Assembly (NCBI RefSeq): GCF_014640315.1
Contig: NZ_BMGS01000001.1
Coordinates: 310,001-374,000, forward strand
DNA length: 64,000 nt
Direction of reading: 5' to 3'
Origin: Hymenobacter glacieicola
GTDB lineage: Bacteria > Bacteroidota > Bacteroidia > Cytophagales > Hymenobacteraceae
Shown: one piece after another, positions 17,324-31,163 of the stretch
Numbering within the stretch: position 1 is the stretch's first letter
How the letters are laid out: each line of letters begins with the position of its first letter
Notes under the pieces: generated by a model
Told to the model about the DNA's origin: nothing
What the model saw: the letters and a program-made list of their open reading frames with translations, nothing else
The model's database searches: none
Position numbers and translations under genes: made by a program

Positions 17324-17890
17324 ATGGGCGAGTTGAAGTGGTACGTAGTCCGCTCGGTAAGCGGACAAGAGAAGAAGGCTAAAACCTATCTGGAAACTGA
17401 GATTGGTCGCCATGGCCTTTCTGATTTGGTGCCTCAGGTACTGATTCCGGTGGAGAAGGTATTCGAAATGCGCAACGGCAAGAAGCGCGTGCGTGAGCGG
17501 AATCTGTACCCCGGCTACATCATTATCCACGCTGATCTTACCCACGGAGAGGTAGACCATATTATTACTAGCACGCCTGGGGTAATTGGTTTCCTGAGTG
17601 ATAAAGAAGGAAAAGCAGCTAACCAGAACACTAAGCCTGTTCCCCTGCACATTTCGGAAGTAAACCGCATCCTTGGGATTGTGGATGAAGCCGAAGAGCA
17701 GACCGCTACCCTGGAGACGCCTTTTGTAGTTGGCGAATTAGTGAAGATTGTGGATGGCGGTTTCGCGGGTATGTCAGGCACGGTGTCTGAGGTGTTCGAG
17801 GAACGGAAAAAGCTGAACGTTATCGTGAAGATTTTCGGCCGTAGCACTCCCATGGAGTTAAGCTACACCCAGGTCGAGAAGGAAGCGTAA
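17324..17890 (+). CDS. nusG: Transcription termination/antitermination factor NusG
   Basis: 188 residues. NGN domain (KWYVVRSVSGQEKKAKTYL at the start, PGYIIIHADL) and a C-terminal KOW domain (VGELVKIVDGGFAGMSGTVSEVF). Binds RNA polymerase and links it to Rho or the ribosome (S10, encoded by rpsJ in this window). Lies 19 bp after secE; rplK follows after 113 bp. Confidence 0.98.
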   Translation: MGELKWYVVRSVSGQEKKAKTYLETEIGRHGLSDLVPQVLIPVEKVFEMRNGKKRVRERNLYPGYIIIHADLTHGEVDHIITSTPGVIGFLSDKEGKAANQNTKPVPLHISEVNRILGIVDEAEEQTATLETPFVVGELVKIVDGGFAGMSGTVSEVFEERKKLNVIVKIFGRSTPMELSYTQVEKEA

Positions 17891-18003
17891 CTCATACAAC
17901 GTCACCGGTTATCCGCTCCGGACCGGTGGTGCTTCCACTAGGAGCAAGTAAAAACTGAGGAAGCTGCGTGTTACGATGCAGATTCCGAAGCCTTTCAAAC
18001 CAA

Positions 18004-18447
18004 ATGGCCAAAGAAATTAGAGGTTATCTGAAGCTTCAGATAAAGGGAGGCGCCGCAAACCCTGCGCCGCCGGTTGGACCTGCACTTGGTAGCAAAGGCC
18101 TTAACATCATGGAGTTCTGCAAGCAGTTCAATGCGCGGACCCAGGATAAGGCCGGCCAAGTTTGTCCTGTACTCATCACCATGTACACCGACAAGTCATT
18201 TGACTTTGTGGTGAAGACCCCTCCGGTGCCGGTTCTCCTGATGGAGGCTGCCAAGCTCCAGAGCGGTTCGAAAGAGCCTAACCGGAATAAGGTTGGCTCG
18301 GTGTCATGGGACCAGGTACGCACCATCGCCGAGACGAAGATGCCAGACCTGAATGCTTTCAAAGTGGAGTCGGCAATGATGCAGGTAGCCGGTACGGCTC
18401 GCAGCATGGGCATCACTGTGTCGGGCACTTCTCCTTTCGCTGAATAA
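18004..18447 (+). CDS. rplK: 50S ribosomal protein L11
   Basis: 147 residues from ATG 18004 ([16 protein letters not shown]). N-terminal [21 protein letters not shown] is the factor-binding, thiostrepton-region motif; the C-terminal RNA-binding domain follows. Sits on the GTPase-associated centre of 23S rRNA. A longer upstream reading lacks family similarity. First gene of rplKAJL. Confidence 0.98.
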   Translation: MAKEIRGYLKLQIKGGAANPAPPVGPALGSKGLNIMEFCKQFNARTQDKAGQVCPVLITMYTDKSFDFVVKTPPVPVLLMEAAKLQSGSKEPNRNKVGSVSWDQVRTIAETKMPDLNAFKVESAMMQVAGTARSMGITVSGTSPFAE

Positions 18448-18466
18448 TTTAACGACGGAGTAAGAC

Positions 18467-19162
18467 ATGGCACAAGTAAGCAAAAAGCGCAAGGAAGCCC
18501 TTGCCAAGCACGACCTGACCGAAGTTCGGAATCTGGTAGAAGCCGCCAAAGTGGTAAAGGATATCACCTATACCAAGTTTGACGCTTCCGTCGATATCGA
18601 CGTTCGTCTGGGTGTTGATCCCCGCAAAGCTGACCAAATGGTACGTGGCGTGGCTACGCTGCCTCATGGTACCGGCAAAACCGTTCGCGTTCTGGCCCTG
18701 GTTACCGCCGACAAAGAAGCCGAAGCTACTGCAGCTGGTGCTGACTTCGTTGGTCTGGATGACTACATCGCCAAGATCGAGAAAGGCTGGACTGACATCG
18801 ACGTAATCATCACGATGCCGTCAGTAATGGCTAAGGTGGGCCGTCTGGGTCGCGTACTGGGTCCTCGTGGCCTGATGCCGAACCCTAAGTCGGGCACGGT
18901 TACAACTGACGTAGCAAAAGCTGTTCAGGAGGTGAAAGCTGGTAAAATCGACTTCAAAGTTGATAAAACCGGTATCATCCACTGCTCAGTAGGTAAAGTG
19001 TCGTTCGACGAGCAGAAGCTCGCTGAAAACGCCATCGAGGTAATCCAGACGCTTCAGCGTTTGAAGCCTTCTTCGGCGAAAGGCACTTACATCAAGAGCA
19101 TCACGCTTTCGAGCACTATGTCGCCTGCCGTACCGGTTGACACTGCAGTAACTTCCGCTTAA
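18467..19162 (+). CDS. rplA: 50S ribosomal protein L1
   Basis: 231 residues, standard length. L1 signature [25 protein letters not shown]. Forms the mobile stalk at the E site; in other bacteria L1 also represses rplKA translation. 19 bp after rplK. Confidence 0.98.
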   Translation: MAQVSKKRKEALAKHDLTEVRNLVEAAKVVKDITYTKFDASVDIDVRLGVDPRKADQMVRGVATLPHGTGKTVRVLALVTADKEAEATAAGADFVGLDDYIAKIEKGWTDIDVIITMPSVMAKVGRLGRVLGPRGLMPNPKSGTVTTDVAKAVQEVKAGKIDFKVDKTGIIHCSVGKVSFDEQKLAENAIEVIQTLQRLKPSSAKGTYIKSITLSSTMSPAVPVDTAVTSA

Positions 19163-19181
19163 TTTTAATCAACACGACGAT

Positions 19182-19736
19182 ATGATCCGGGAAGAAAAAC
19201 AAGCCCTAGTCGACGAGTTGAGCGAGAAGTTTCAATCGCACAACGCGTTCTACATTGCCGATGCTTCGGGAATGTCGGTGGCGAAAATCAACGAATTCCG
19301 TCGCCTGTGCTTTAACCGCGGCATGGAGTTCAAAGTGTACAAGAACACGTTCATCCGCAAAGCCCTCGACACTCTCGGTGGCGACACTTCGGAGATGGAC
19401 GCGGCGCTGAAAGGCCAGTCGGGCATCCTGTTCTCGAAAGAGTCGGGCAATGCTCCGGCCAAGCTGCTTCAGGATTTCTACAAGGCGCAGAACTACGGCA
19501 AGAACGTAGAGCCTCGTCCGGCACTGAAAGGTGCTTACGTAGATGCCAGCATCTATATCGGTGCTAATCAGCTCAGCAGCCTCAGCACGCTAAAAGGTAA
19601 AAACGAGCTTATCGGTGACGTTATCGGTCTGCTCCAGTCGCCCGCCAAAAATGTTATCTCTGCTCTATCGAGCGGTGGCAACATCCTGGCTGGTCTTATC
19701 AAAACGCTTTCCGAAAAAGAAGAGGTTGCAGGCTAA
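19182..19736 (+). CDS. rplJ: 50S ribosomal protein L10
   Basis: 184 residues. N-terminal rRNA-binding domain (FYIADASGMSVAKINEFRR, KVYKNTFIRKALD) and a C-terminal helix that binds L7/L12 dimers. Base of the stalk. In other bacteria L10-L12 represses the rplJL transcript; here the rplA-rplJ spacer is only 19 bp, leaving little room for that leader. Confidence 0.97.
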   Translation: MIREEKQALVDELSEKFQSHNAFYIADASGMSVAKINEFRRLCFNRGMEFKVYKNTFIRKALDTLGGDTSEMDAALKGQSGILFSKESGNAPAKLLQDFYKAQNYGKNVEPRPALKGAYVDASIYIGANQLSSLSTLKGKNELIGDVIGLLQSPAKNVISALSSGGNILAGLIKTLSEKEEVAG

Positions 19737-19799
19737 CCGCTGCTCATCTTTTTCACTTTCAATTTCCTTCAACAACCCCCTTTTTAACAATCTACAGAA

Positions 19800-20180
19800 A
19801 TGGCAGATTTGAAAGCATTCGCCGAGCAGCTCGTTAGCCTGACGGTAAAAGAAGTAAACGAACTGGCTACTATCCTGAAAGACGAGTATGGCATTGAGCC
19901 TGCTGCTGCTGCTCCCGTAATGGTAGCTGGTGGTGCTGGCGCTGGTGCTGCTGAGGTCGCTGAGGAGAAGACCTCGTTCGACGTAATCCTGAAGGCTGCT
20001 GGTGGCCAGAAGCTGGCTGTTGTAAAGCTGGTGAAAGACCTGACCGGCCTGGGCCTGAAAGAAGCCAAAGAACTGGTTGACGGTGCTCCTAAGCCCCTGA
20101 AAGAAGGTGTTGCTAAAGACGAAGCTGAGTCGCTGAAAAAGCAACTGGAAGAAGCCGGCGCTGAAGTAGAAGTTAAGTAA
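19800..20180 (+). CDS. rplL: 50S ribosomal protein L7/L12
   Basis: 126 residues. N-terminal dimer domain ([21 protein letters not shown]), Ala/Gly hinge (40-55), and C-terminal domain with [20 protein letters not shown]. Recruits translation GTPases. A hairpin 40 bp after the stop likely limits read-through into rpoB. Confidence 0.98.
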   Translation: MADLKAFAEQLVSLTVKEVNELATILKDEYGIEPAAAAPVMVAGGAGAGAAEVAEEKTSFDVILKAAGGQKLAVVKLVKDLTGLGLKEAKELVDGAPKPLKEGVAKDEAESLKKQLEEAGAEVEVK

Positions 20181-20218
20181 TTTCTGCTGCCTGCTCTTAA
20201 AACCAGCAAATATGGAGA

Positions 20219-20245
20219 GGCCTGGCAACTAAGCCAGGTCTTTTC
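20219..20245 (+). terminator. Attenuator-like hairpin between rplL and rpoB
   Basis: CCTGGC (20221-20226) pairs with GCCAGG (20233-20238), followed by TCTTTTCC. The stem is short and the T-run broken, so partial termination is more likely than a full stop; a partial attenuator at this position is known in E. coli. Confidence 0.5.
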
Positions 20246-20281
20246 CTGTTTGTAGGCAACAAACTAGTCGGAAGTCCGTTT

Positions 20282-20345
20282 GCACGCCGCTTTGCGGCTT
20301 TTCGTGCCTACGGCTGCCAGAAGCGCAAGGTTCTGCTTTGCGCTT
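20282..20345 (+). other. Two stem-loops in the rpoB leader
   Basis: GCACGCCGC (20282-20290) pairs with GCGGC plus GTGC (20294-20307, bulge TTTTC); AAGCGCAA (20321-20328) pairs with TTGCGCTT (20338-20345). They lie 97-160 nt before the proposed rpoB start inside the 261-nt rplL-rpoB spacer. Confidence 0.45.
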
Positions 20346-20441
20346 TCGTGCGCCCAAAACTTTCGATTTTCCTCAGGTTTCTGGTGCTGCCAGCTGCTTG
20401 AGTTGGATTCTCTCAGTATCCATTTCCTAACCCCACATACA

Positions 20442-24344
<3,903 letters not shown>

Positions 24345-24686
24345 GGTTTGAATAAGGTGGCTGCTGGTGCTTCGGTATCGGCAGCCACTTTCAAGTCTTA
24401 TCACATAAAGTACCTGCGGTTCGGTCAACCGATAACAGCCGCTGCCGGCGTCGTTCCGAGATATGGTCAGAACGATACTAAACCCCGGCGGCAACTGGCC
24501 GCAACTTGATTCAGCTCGCTGAATCACCCGATTACCAGACCTGGCGAAAACCTACTGCGCGGCGTACCTATCCGACCCGCAGAGCACTTTTCGCAGAGTC
24601 GAACTGTTATGTTCTTTCCGACTACTCTTAAGAATAGCGGAACCAACGAACAGATAAAAGCCACCAGCTAACAACAGCTACCCTAC
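24345..24686 (+). other. Long structured rpoB-rpoC spacer
   Basis: 342 nt without an open gene. Five stem-loops follow one another: 24354-24364/24381-24391 (11 bp, one wobble); 24417-24421/24427-24431; a nested one, 24443-24447/24489-24493 enclosing TCGTTC 24451-24456 / GAACGA 24470-24475; 24507-24515/24518-24526 (9 bp, TGATTCAGC/GCTGAATCA); 24597-24601/24619-24623. GCTGGTG (24363-24369) can also pair with CACCAGC (24662-24668), joining the two ends. No TAnnTTTG promoter was found, so rpoC probably depends on read-through. Confidence 0.7.
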
Positions 24687-27600
24687 ATGGCGTTTGCAAA
24701 AAACAAGAAACTGGTACAGGACTTCTCGAAAGTTACCATTTCGCTGGCCTCGCCCGAATCCATTCTGGAGCGGTCGAACGGTGAAGTAGTAAAGCCCGAG
24801 ACGATCAACTACCGGACGTACAAGCCCGAAATGGGCGGCCTGTTTTGCGAGCGGATTTTCGGTCCCGTAAAGGACTGGGAATGCCACTGCGGCAAATACA
24901 AGCGAATTCGCTACAAAGGCATCATCTGCGACCGGTGCGGTGTGGAGGTGACCGAGAAGAAAGTACGTCGGGAGCGGATGGGCCACATCGAACTGGTGGT
25001 GCCCGTAGCGCACATCTGGTACTTTAAGTCCCTGCCTAACAAAATCGGCTACTTGCTGGGCCTACCCACCAAGAAGCTTGACCAGATTATCTATTACGAG
25101 CGGTACGTAGTGGTGCAGCCTGGTGTACTTGCCGAAGAAGGCGTACAGCAGCTGGACTTCCTGACCGAAGACGAATACCTCGACATCATCGACAAGCTCC
25201 CCCGGGAGAACCAGATGCTGCCAAACGAGGACCCCAACAAATTCATTGCCCGCATGGGGGCTGATGCGCTGCAACTCCTGCTGGAGCGCACCAACCTCGA
25301 CGAGCTGTCGTACTCGTTGCGCGACTCGGCTGCCCACGAAACTTCGCAGCAGCGTAAAGCTGAGGCTCTGAAGCGTCTGCGCGTAGTGGAAGCGTTCCGC
25401 GACGCGGCTACCCGCATCGAGAACAAGCCCGAGTGGATGGTAATCCGCATGGTGCCGGTGATTCCGCCGGAACTGCGTCCCCTCGTGCCGTTGGATGGTG
25501 GTCGTTTCGCTACCTCCGACTTGAACGACCTGTACCGTCGCGTTATCATCCGTAACAACCGCCTCAAGCGCCTGATCGAAATCAAGGCTCCGGAGGTGAT
25601 TCTGCGGAACGAGAAGCGCATGCTGCAGGAAGCCGTGGACTCGCTCTTCGATAACTCGCGTAAGGTAAACGCCGTGCGCGCCGAAGGTAACCGCGCCCTG
25701 AAGTCGCTGTCTGATATGCTGAAAGGCAAGCAGGGCCGCTTCCGTCAGAACCTGCTTGGTAAGCGTGTCGACTACTCTGGCCGTTCGGTTATTGTAGTAG
25801 GCCCCGAGCTGAAGCTGCACGAGTGCGGTCTGCCCAAAAATATGGCTGCTGAGCTGTTCAAGCCGTTTATCATCCGTAAGCTCATTGAGCGCGGCATCGT
25901 GAAAACGGTGAAGTCGGCCAAGAAAATCGTGGACCGTAAGGACGCCGTAGTATGGGACATCCTCGAGAACGTGCTCAAGGGTCACCCCGTACTGCTGAAC
26001 CGTGCTCCTACGCTGCACCGCTTGGGTATCCAGGCATTCCAGCCCCGCCTCATCGAGGGTAAAGCTATCCAGCTGCACCCGCTGGTGTGTACCGCCTTCA
26101 ACGCTGACTTTGACGGTGACCAGATGGCTGTGCACGTGCCCCTCGGCCCGGCCGCTATCCTGGAAGCCTCTATGCTGATGCTGGCCTCGCACAACATCCT
26201 GAACCCGGCCAACGGCGCGCCCATTGCGGTACCGTCGCAGGACATGGTTCTGGGCCTGTACTACGTAACCAAAGGCAAGCGCAGCACGGAAGAAGAGCAG
26301 ATCCAGGGCGAAGGCCGCATGTTCTACTCGGACGAGGAAGTGGTTATTGCTCTCAACGAAGGTCAACTGTCAAAGCACGCCTACATCAAGGTGCGCACGC
26401 AGGTTCGCGACGAGGAAGATAACCTTGTTACAAAGATCATCGAAACCGTAGCCGGCCGCGTGCTGTTCAACCAGCTTGTGCCAGCCGAAGTAGGTTTCGT
26501 AGATGAGCTGCTGACCAAGAAAAAGCTGCAGCAGATCATTTCGATGGTGTTCAAGCGGACTGGTATGGCCCGCACCGCACAGTTCCTCGACGACATCAAG
26601 ACGCTGGGCTTCCAGTCGGCTTACAAAGGTGGTCTGTCGATGGGTCTGGGCGACATCCAGATTCCGAAAGAGAAAGATGCCCTGGTTCTGCAAGCGCAGA
26701 ACGACGTGAAGGCCGTTACGCAGAACTACCAGATGGGTCTGATTACCGACAACGAGCGTTACAACCAGGTTATCGACATCTGGACCCGCATCAACAACCA
26801 AATCACTGAAACCCTCATGGGTCGCCTCGAAAAGGAGAACCAGGGCTTCAACTCGATTTACATGATGATGCACTCCGGTGCCCGTGGTTCGCGTGAGCAG
26901 ATTCGTCAGCTCGGTGGTATGCGGGGTCTGATGGCCAAGCCGCAGAAGTCGCTGCAGGGTTCGGTAGGTGAGATTATCGAAAACCCGATTCTGTCGAACT
27001 TCAAAGAAGGCCTGGACGTAATCGAGTACTTCATTTCGACTCACGGTGCCCGTAAGGGTCTGGCCGATACGGCTCTGAAAACGGCTGACGCCGGCTACCT
27101 GACTCGTCGTCTGGTAGACGTGTCGCAGGACGTAATCGTAAACGAAAACGACTGCGGTACCCTGCGTGGCATCGAAACCTTCGCGTTGAAAGACAACGAG
27201 GACGTAGTAGAGCCGCTGGCCGAGCGTATTCTGGGCCGCGTAGCCGTGCACGATATCATCGACCCGCTGACGGACGAGGTTATCCTCACTGCCGGTGATG
27301 AGATTACCGAGGAAGTTACCCGCCGCATCGATGCTACCAGCATTGAGTCGGTTGAGATTCGCTCGGTACTGACCTGCGAATCGAAGCGTGGTATCTGCGC
27401 CCGTTGCTACGGCCGTAACCTCTCGTCGGGCCGCATGGTCCAGAAGGGTGAGGCTGTTGGTGTAATTGCCGCCCAGTCCATTGGTGAGCCTGGTACTCAG
27501 CTGACCCTGCGTACCTTCCACGTAGGTGGTACGGCTTCCAACATTGCCGTGGAGGCTAGCCTGCGCGCCAAGTTCGCCGGTGTGGTGGAGTTCGAAGACA

Positions 27601-29039
27601 TCCGGACCGTAGAAACCGCCAACGCCGATGGCGAGCCGGTGAAAGTGGTCATGGGTCGTTCGGGCGAAATTCGCATCGTAGAGAAAGGCACCGGCAAGGT
27701 GTTCATCTCCAACCACGTTCCCTACGGCTCTTTCCTGCTCGTTGACGAAGGTCAGGAGGTAGAGAAAGGCCAGGAGCTCAACAACTGGGACCCCTACAAC
27801 GCCGTTATTCTGGCCGAGTTCGACGGTACCATTCAGTACGACGCCATTACGGAAGGCATCACCTACCGCGAGGAGTCGGATGAGCAGACGGGTCACCGTG
27901 AGAAAGTAATCATCGAATCGAAGGCGAAGGATCAGAACCCCGCCATCATCGTGCGCCCCGGCAAAAAGGGTGACATGGAAGGTTCGAAGGGTTACTCCAT
28001 CCCGGTAGGTTCGCACTTGAACGTGGAGAACGGCGAGAAAATCAAGGCTGGTCAGATTCTGGCCAAGATTCCGCGTGCCGTGGGCAAAACCCGCGACATT
28101 ACCGGTGGTTTGCCCCGCGTTACGGAGCTCTTCGAAGCCCGTAACCCCTCGAACCCGGCCGTGGTGTCGGAAATCGACGGGGTGGTAACCTACGGTACGG
28201 TGAAGCGTGGTAACCGTGAAATCTTCGTCGAGTCGAAAGACGGCGTCAAGAAGAAGTACATGGTGCCGCTGTCCAAGCACATTCTGGTGCAGGACAACGA
28301 CTTCATCCGCGCGGGTGCTCCGCTGTCCGACGGTGCTATTACGCCTTCCGATATCCTGAGCATTCAGGGCCCCGGTGCCGTGCAGGAATACCTTGTGAAC
28401 GAGATTCAGGAAGTATACCGCTTGCAGGGTGTGAAAATCAACGATAAGCACATCGAGGTAGTAGTTCGCCAGATGATGCAGAAAGTGGTGATTCTGGACG
28501 CTGGCGACACGTCGTTCCTCGAACACCAGGTAATCGACAAGATTATCTTCATGGAGGAAAACGATACCATCATCGACATGAAGGTGGTAACCAATGCCGG
28601 CGACTCAACGAACCTGAAGCCCGGTCAGATTGTGACGGCTCGTCGCCTGCGCGACGAGAACAGCAGCCTGCGCCGCCGCGACCTGCAGTTGGTGGAGGTG
28701 CGCGACGCGCAACCGTCCGTATCCCGCCCGACCCTGCAGGGTATCACCCAGGCGTCGTTGGGTACCCAGTCGTTCATCTCGGCCGCTTCCTTCCAGGAGA
28801 CGACCAAGGTACTGTCGGAAGCCGCCATCCGTGGCAAGGCCGACGAACTGCTGGGCCTGAAGGAGAACGTAATCGTAGGTCACCTCATCCCGGCTGGTAC
28901 CGGTCTGCGCGAGTACACGCGTCAGATTGTGGGGTCGAAGGAAGAGCTGGAAGCCGCCCAGGCTGCCAAGACCGACGATACGCCTGCTCCCGCCAAGCGG
29001 GGCGCCCGCGCTACGCGTCGCGAGTCGGTATCGGAGTAA
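24687..29039 (+). CDS. rpoC: RNA polymerase beta' subunit
   Basis: 1450 residues, in the Bacteroidota size range. N-terminal zinc site Cys66, 68, 81, 84 (CHCG then CDRC); catalytic Mg motif NADFDGD at 472-478; second zinc site in [16 protein letters not shown]; trigger-loop region around [16 protein letters not shown]. The C-terminal tail ([17 protein letters not shown]) is basic and probably disordered. Core enzyme subunit. Ends with a strong terminator. Confidence 0.99.
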   Translation: MAFAKNKKLVQDFSKVTISLASPESILERSNGEVVKPETINYRTYKPEMGGLFCERIFGPVKDWECHCGKYKRIRYKGIICDRCGVEVTEKKVRRERMGHIELVVPVAHIWYFKSLPNKIGYLLGLPTKKLDQIIYYERYVVVQPGVLAEEGVQQLDFLTEDEYLDIIDKLPRENQMLPNEDPNKFIARMGADALQLLLERTNLDELSYSLRDSAAHETSQQRKAEALKRLRVVEAFRDAATRIENKPEWMVIRMVPVIPPELRPLVPLDGGRFATSDLNDLYRRVIIRNNRLKRLIEIKAPEVILRNEKRMLQEAVDSLFDNSRKVNAVRAEGNRALKSLSDMLKGKQGRFRQNLLGKRVDYSGRSVIVVGPELKLHECGLPKNMAAELFKPFIIRKLIERGIVKTVKSAKKIVDRKDAVVWDILENVLKGHPVLLNRAPTLHRLGIQAFQPRLIEGKAIQLHPLVCTAFNADFDGDQMAVHVPLGPAAILEASMLMLASHNILNPANGAPIAVPSQDMVLGLYYVTKGKRSTEEEQIQGEGRMFYSDEEVVIALNEGQLSKHAYIKVRTQVRDEEDNLVTKIIETVAGRVLFNQLVPAEVGFVDELLTKKKLQQIISMVFKRTGMARTAQFLDDIKTLGFQSAYKGGLSMGLGDIQIPKEKDALVLQAQNDVKAVTQNYQMGLITDNERYNQVIDIWTRINNQITETLMGRLEKENQGFNSIYMMMHSGARGSREQIRQLGGMRGLMAKPQKSLQGSVGEIIENPILSNFKEGLDVIEYFISTHGARKGLADTALKTADAGYLTRRLVDVSQDVIVNENDCGTLRGIETFALKDNEDVVEPLAERILGRVAVHDIIDPLTDEVILTAGDEITEEVTRRIDATSIESVEIRSVLTCESKRGICARCYGRNLSSGRMVQKGEAVGVIAAQSIGEPGTQLTLRTFHVGGTASNIAVEASLRAKFAGVVEFEDIRTVETANADGEPVKVVMGRSGEIRIVEKGTGKVFISNHVPYGSFLLVDEGQEVEKGQELNNWDPYNAVILAEFDGTIQYDAITEGITYREESDEQTGHREKVIIESKAKDQNPAIIVRPGKKGDMEGSKGYSIPVGSHLNVENGEKIKAGQILAKIPRAVGKTRDITGGLPRVTELFEARNPSNPAVVSEIDGVVTYGTVKRGNREIFVESKDGVKKKYMVPLSKHILVQDNDFIRAGAPLSDGAITPSDILSIQGPGAVQEYLVNEIQEVYRLQGVKINDKHIEVVVRQMMQKVVILDAGDTSFLEHQVIDKIIFMEENDTIIDMKVVTNAGDSTNLKPGQIVTARRLRDENSSLRRRDLQLVEVRDAQPSVSRPTLQGITQASLGTQSFISAASFQETTKVLSEAAIRGKADELLGLKENVIVGHLIPAGTGLREYTRQIVGSKEELEAAQAAKTDDTPAPAKRGARATRRESVSE

Positions 29040-29061
29040 TCTGAACCGGAGTATATAAGAG

Positions 29062-29095
29062 AAGCCGGCTGGGGAAACCCGGCCGGCTTTTTTCT
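29062..29095 (+). terminator. Intrinsic terminator after rpoC
   Basis: AAGCCGGC (29062-29069) pairs with GCCGGCTT, inner GGG-AAA-CCC extends the stem, then T6. Confidence 0.92.
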
Positions 29096-29126
29096 TATAC
29101 TGCAGCTTCTACTTATAATACATGCA

Positions 29127-29605
29127 ATGAGAACTGTTCGATATAACTCAATTGTATTCTGTATTCTCCTGTTTATGCTAGTAAGCTGGTATGTACTTGC
29201 TGACTTTGAAAGAACACAATACATCAGTCATCACACTGGCAAAGGTCAAAAAGATGTTATGACATTCATCGTTACACCTCAGTTCCTATTCGTTACTATA
29301 ACAGCAGTACTGCTTATCTAAGAAAGAATTTATTCGGGAGAATAGTACAGAAGTTAACAGCAGCATTACTGTACTTTGTAGTCTTCATTAATACGCTTGA
29401 CATTGCTATTCTTATTTACATAGCTATGGCACTTAGAAGCGAAGAAGACACTACAAGTTTTGTTCGGGACGAACCGATAAGGTATTTGCAGTGGGTACCT
29501 TTGATCTGCTACTTCATACTGCTTTTGCTCTTACGCTTTAGTAAACCTTCCAAAAAATTACCTGACGTAACGTTGCACCCCAACGCCAATCTTGATACCC
29601 CATGA
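29127..29605 (+). pseudogene. Frameshifted four-helix membrane protein gene
   Basis: From ATG 29127 one frame encodes 64 residues with two hydrophobic helices (SIVFCILLFMLVSWYVLA and FLFVTITAVLLI) and stops at 29319. In the frame shifted by one base, an open stretch overlaps this end and runs on to TGA 29603 with two more helices (ALLYFVVFINTLDIAIL and WVPLICYFILLLLL) and a basic end. Together they look like one four-helix protein of about 155 residues split by a single indel near 29300-29318. The region is far more AT-rich than its neighbours, which suggests transfer or decay. The final stop overlaps the start of the DUF3467 gene (ATGA). Family not recognised; sequencing error not excluded. 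Confidence 0.6.
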
Positions 29606-29955
29606 ACCAACCAATCAAACCTGAAGGCGACGCCGACGCGTCTCAACCCCAGGACCCTAACGCCATCAGCATCGAGCTGTCGGAGGAAATTGCCGAGGGC
29701 GAGTACGCCAACCTCGCCATGATTGCGCACAGCAACAGCGAGTTTGTCATTGACTTCATCCGGCTGATGCCTGGCTTGCCCAAAGCCAAGGTAAAGTCCC
29801 GCATCATCCTCACGCCCGAACACGCTAAGCGCTTGGTAGCGGCCTTGACGGAAAACATTGAACGGTTCGAGCAGGCCAACGGCGCAATCAAGGAGCAACC
29901 CAATGACGGCCCATTGTACCCAATGGGTTTTGGTGGTAAGGTAGGGGAAGCGTAA
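29602..29955 (+). CDS. DUF3467 family protein
   Basis: 117 residues. The core (EYANLAMIAHSNSEFVIDFIRLMPG, then ILTPEHAKRLVAALTENI) matches the DUF3467 family, small proteins of unknown function often found just after rpoC in Bacteroidota as far as I recall. No signal peptide or helix spanning the membrane. Acidic, Pro/Gln-rich N-terminus. Start ATG overlaps the stop of the broken membrane-protein gene. Followed by a terminator. Confidence 0.85.
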   Translation: MNQPIKPEGDADASQPQDPNAISIELSEEIAEGEYANLAMIAHSNSEFVIDFIRLMPGLPKAKVKSRIILTPEHAKRLVAALTENIERFEQANGAIKEQPNDGPLYPMGFGGKVGEA

Positions 29956-29977
29956 TCCTGAGAATAATTATACGATA

Positions 29978-30018
29978 GTAAAGGCTTTTACCGAGTTGGT
30001 AGAAGCCTTTACTTATTT
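29978..30018 (+). terminator. Terminator after the DUF3467 gene
   Basis: GTAAAGGCTT (29978-29987) pairs with AAGCCTTTAC (30003-30012); TACC/GGTA extends the stem inside; TTATTT follows. Confidence 0.85.
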
Positions 30019-30061
30019 ATGTTCAATTTCAGTCTTGCTTACTGGATGCTGGCGGGTCCGT

Positions 30062-30069
30062 TATCTTTG
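30062..30069 (+). promoter_or_regulatory. Promoter -7 box four bases before a start codon
   Basis: TATCTTTG, an exact TAnnTTTG. The ATG at 30074 follows after CGCC, so the predicted transcript would begin at or next to the start codon. Confidence 0.65.
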
Positions 30070-30073
30070 CGCC

Positions 30074-30958
30074 ATGAACTCCCTGATTTATCTGGCTTTC
30101 GGCTCTGTTGACATTCGAAGCGAGGCTCTCTACAGCATCTTATCCTACTATCAGCAGGAGCCTACCCCCCAGCCGGATACGCAGATTTTGGTGTATACGG
30201 ATGAGGCCGTGGCGTTCCAGCAGGTGCTCGGAAGCCGGCCTGATGTTCACTACCCCGTTGTTGCGCCCGAACAGTGGCAGGCGTGGCGTGGAGCAGCCAA
30301 CAAAGTATACCTACTCAAGATTGGAATCTTGGAACACGCGGCGGCGCACTACCCCGGCAATCTGCTCTTCCTCGATACCGACACCATCTGGCGCCAAAGC
30401 CCCGCTACTTTATTCGGTGCTATTCAGGCCGGGCAGTTTTTCATGCACCAGAACGAAGGCTGCCTGATTTCGGGCAATACACTCAGCCGGAAAGTGTACC
30501 GGCACCTACGCGGGCACGAATGGAAGGTAGGCGGCAAAGTGTTCCAGGTGACTTCCGAAACCGAGCTGTTCAACTCCGGCGTTATCGCCCTGCGCAGTGA
30601 CAAAGCCTACCTCCTACGGGAAGTAATGAGCTTGGCCGAGCAGCTCTACGTCACTTACAACAAGCACATGATGGAGCAGCTGGCTTTCAGCCTGCGCTTT
30701 GCCGCCGAAGGAACCATAACTGACGTGCCTGCTTACTTGTGGCATTATTGGAATCTGAAGGAAGCCCGGCCCGCCATCACCCGGGTCTTCAGCACGTACG
30801 GCAGCCATGGTTCAGCGGAGTTGCTGCGGCGACTACACCAGCTGAACCTACCCACGCTGCACGAACAGGAGCTAGCCTACCGGAACCTACCGAGCTGGCA
30901 GCGCACGTTGCGCAAGCTCACTGGTCGTCGGTGGCAGCTGCCGGCTTTTGAAGTGTAA
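30074..30958 (+). CDS. GT-A-fold glycosyltransferase-like protein
   Basis: 294 residues from ATG 30074. It starts with a hydrophobic beta strand (NSLIYLAFGS) and holds FLDTDT, a DxD motif at Asp101/Asp103, plus ELFNSGVIAL, the pattern of nucleotide-sugar-dependent transferases of the GT8 or related type. No transmembrane helix. It stands between the DUF3467 gene and rpsL with its own promoter and terminator-flanked boundary, so it is an accessory gene inside the translation cluster. Donor and acceptor unknown; a glycosyltransferase role is likely from the motifs, the exact family is not certain. Confidence 0.7.
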   Translation: MNSLIYLAFGSVDIRSEALYSILSYYQQEPTPQPDTQILVYTDEAVAFQQVLGSRPDVHYPVVAPEQWQAWRGAANKVYLLKIGILEHAAAHYPGNLLFLDTDTIWRQSPATLFGAIQAGQFFMHQNEGCLISGNTLSRKVYRHLRGHEWKVGGKVFQVTSETELFNSGVIALRSDKAYLLREVMSLAEQLYVTYNKHMMEQLAFSLRFAAEGTITDVPAYLWHYWNLKEARPAITRVFSTYGSHGSAELLRRLHQLNLPTLHEQELAYRNLPSWQRTLRKLTGRRWQLPAFEV

Positions 30959-31083
30959 CTTGAGATAGTAAGGTAGGAGACCTTACTGAGAAGCCTAGCC
31001 AAACGCTAAGTACCAGTAAAAACGAGTTGGAAAGCAGCGGAAAACACGGCAGTGGTTTCCCTAAAATTAACTCTTTCAACCCG

Positions 31084-31115
31084 TTTGCTATTTCCAGGCA
31101 ACTTCTATACCTTTG
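31084..31115 (+). promoter_or_regulatory. Promoter of the rpsL-rpsG-fusA-rpsJ operon
   Basis: TTTG at 31084-31087 and TACCTTTG at 31108-31115, separated by 20 bp: the best -33/-7 pair in the window. Followed by CAAGCCTAAT. Leader of about 45 nt before rpsL. Confidence 0.85.
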
Positions 31116-31163
31116 CAAGCCTAATTTTTGGGAGAGAACCCTCCTTGACAAAACATTCCGTAG

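Noticed and set aside
20280..20441. N-terminal extension of RpoB by 54 residues
   Set aside because: The extension is Cys/Phe-rich, unlike any RpoB, and its DNA forms hairpins; TTG 20442 matches the family start.
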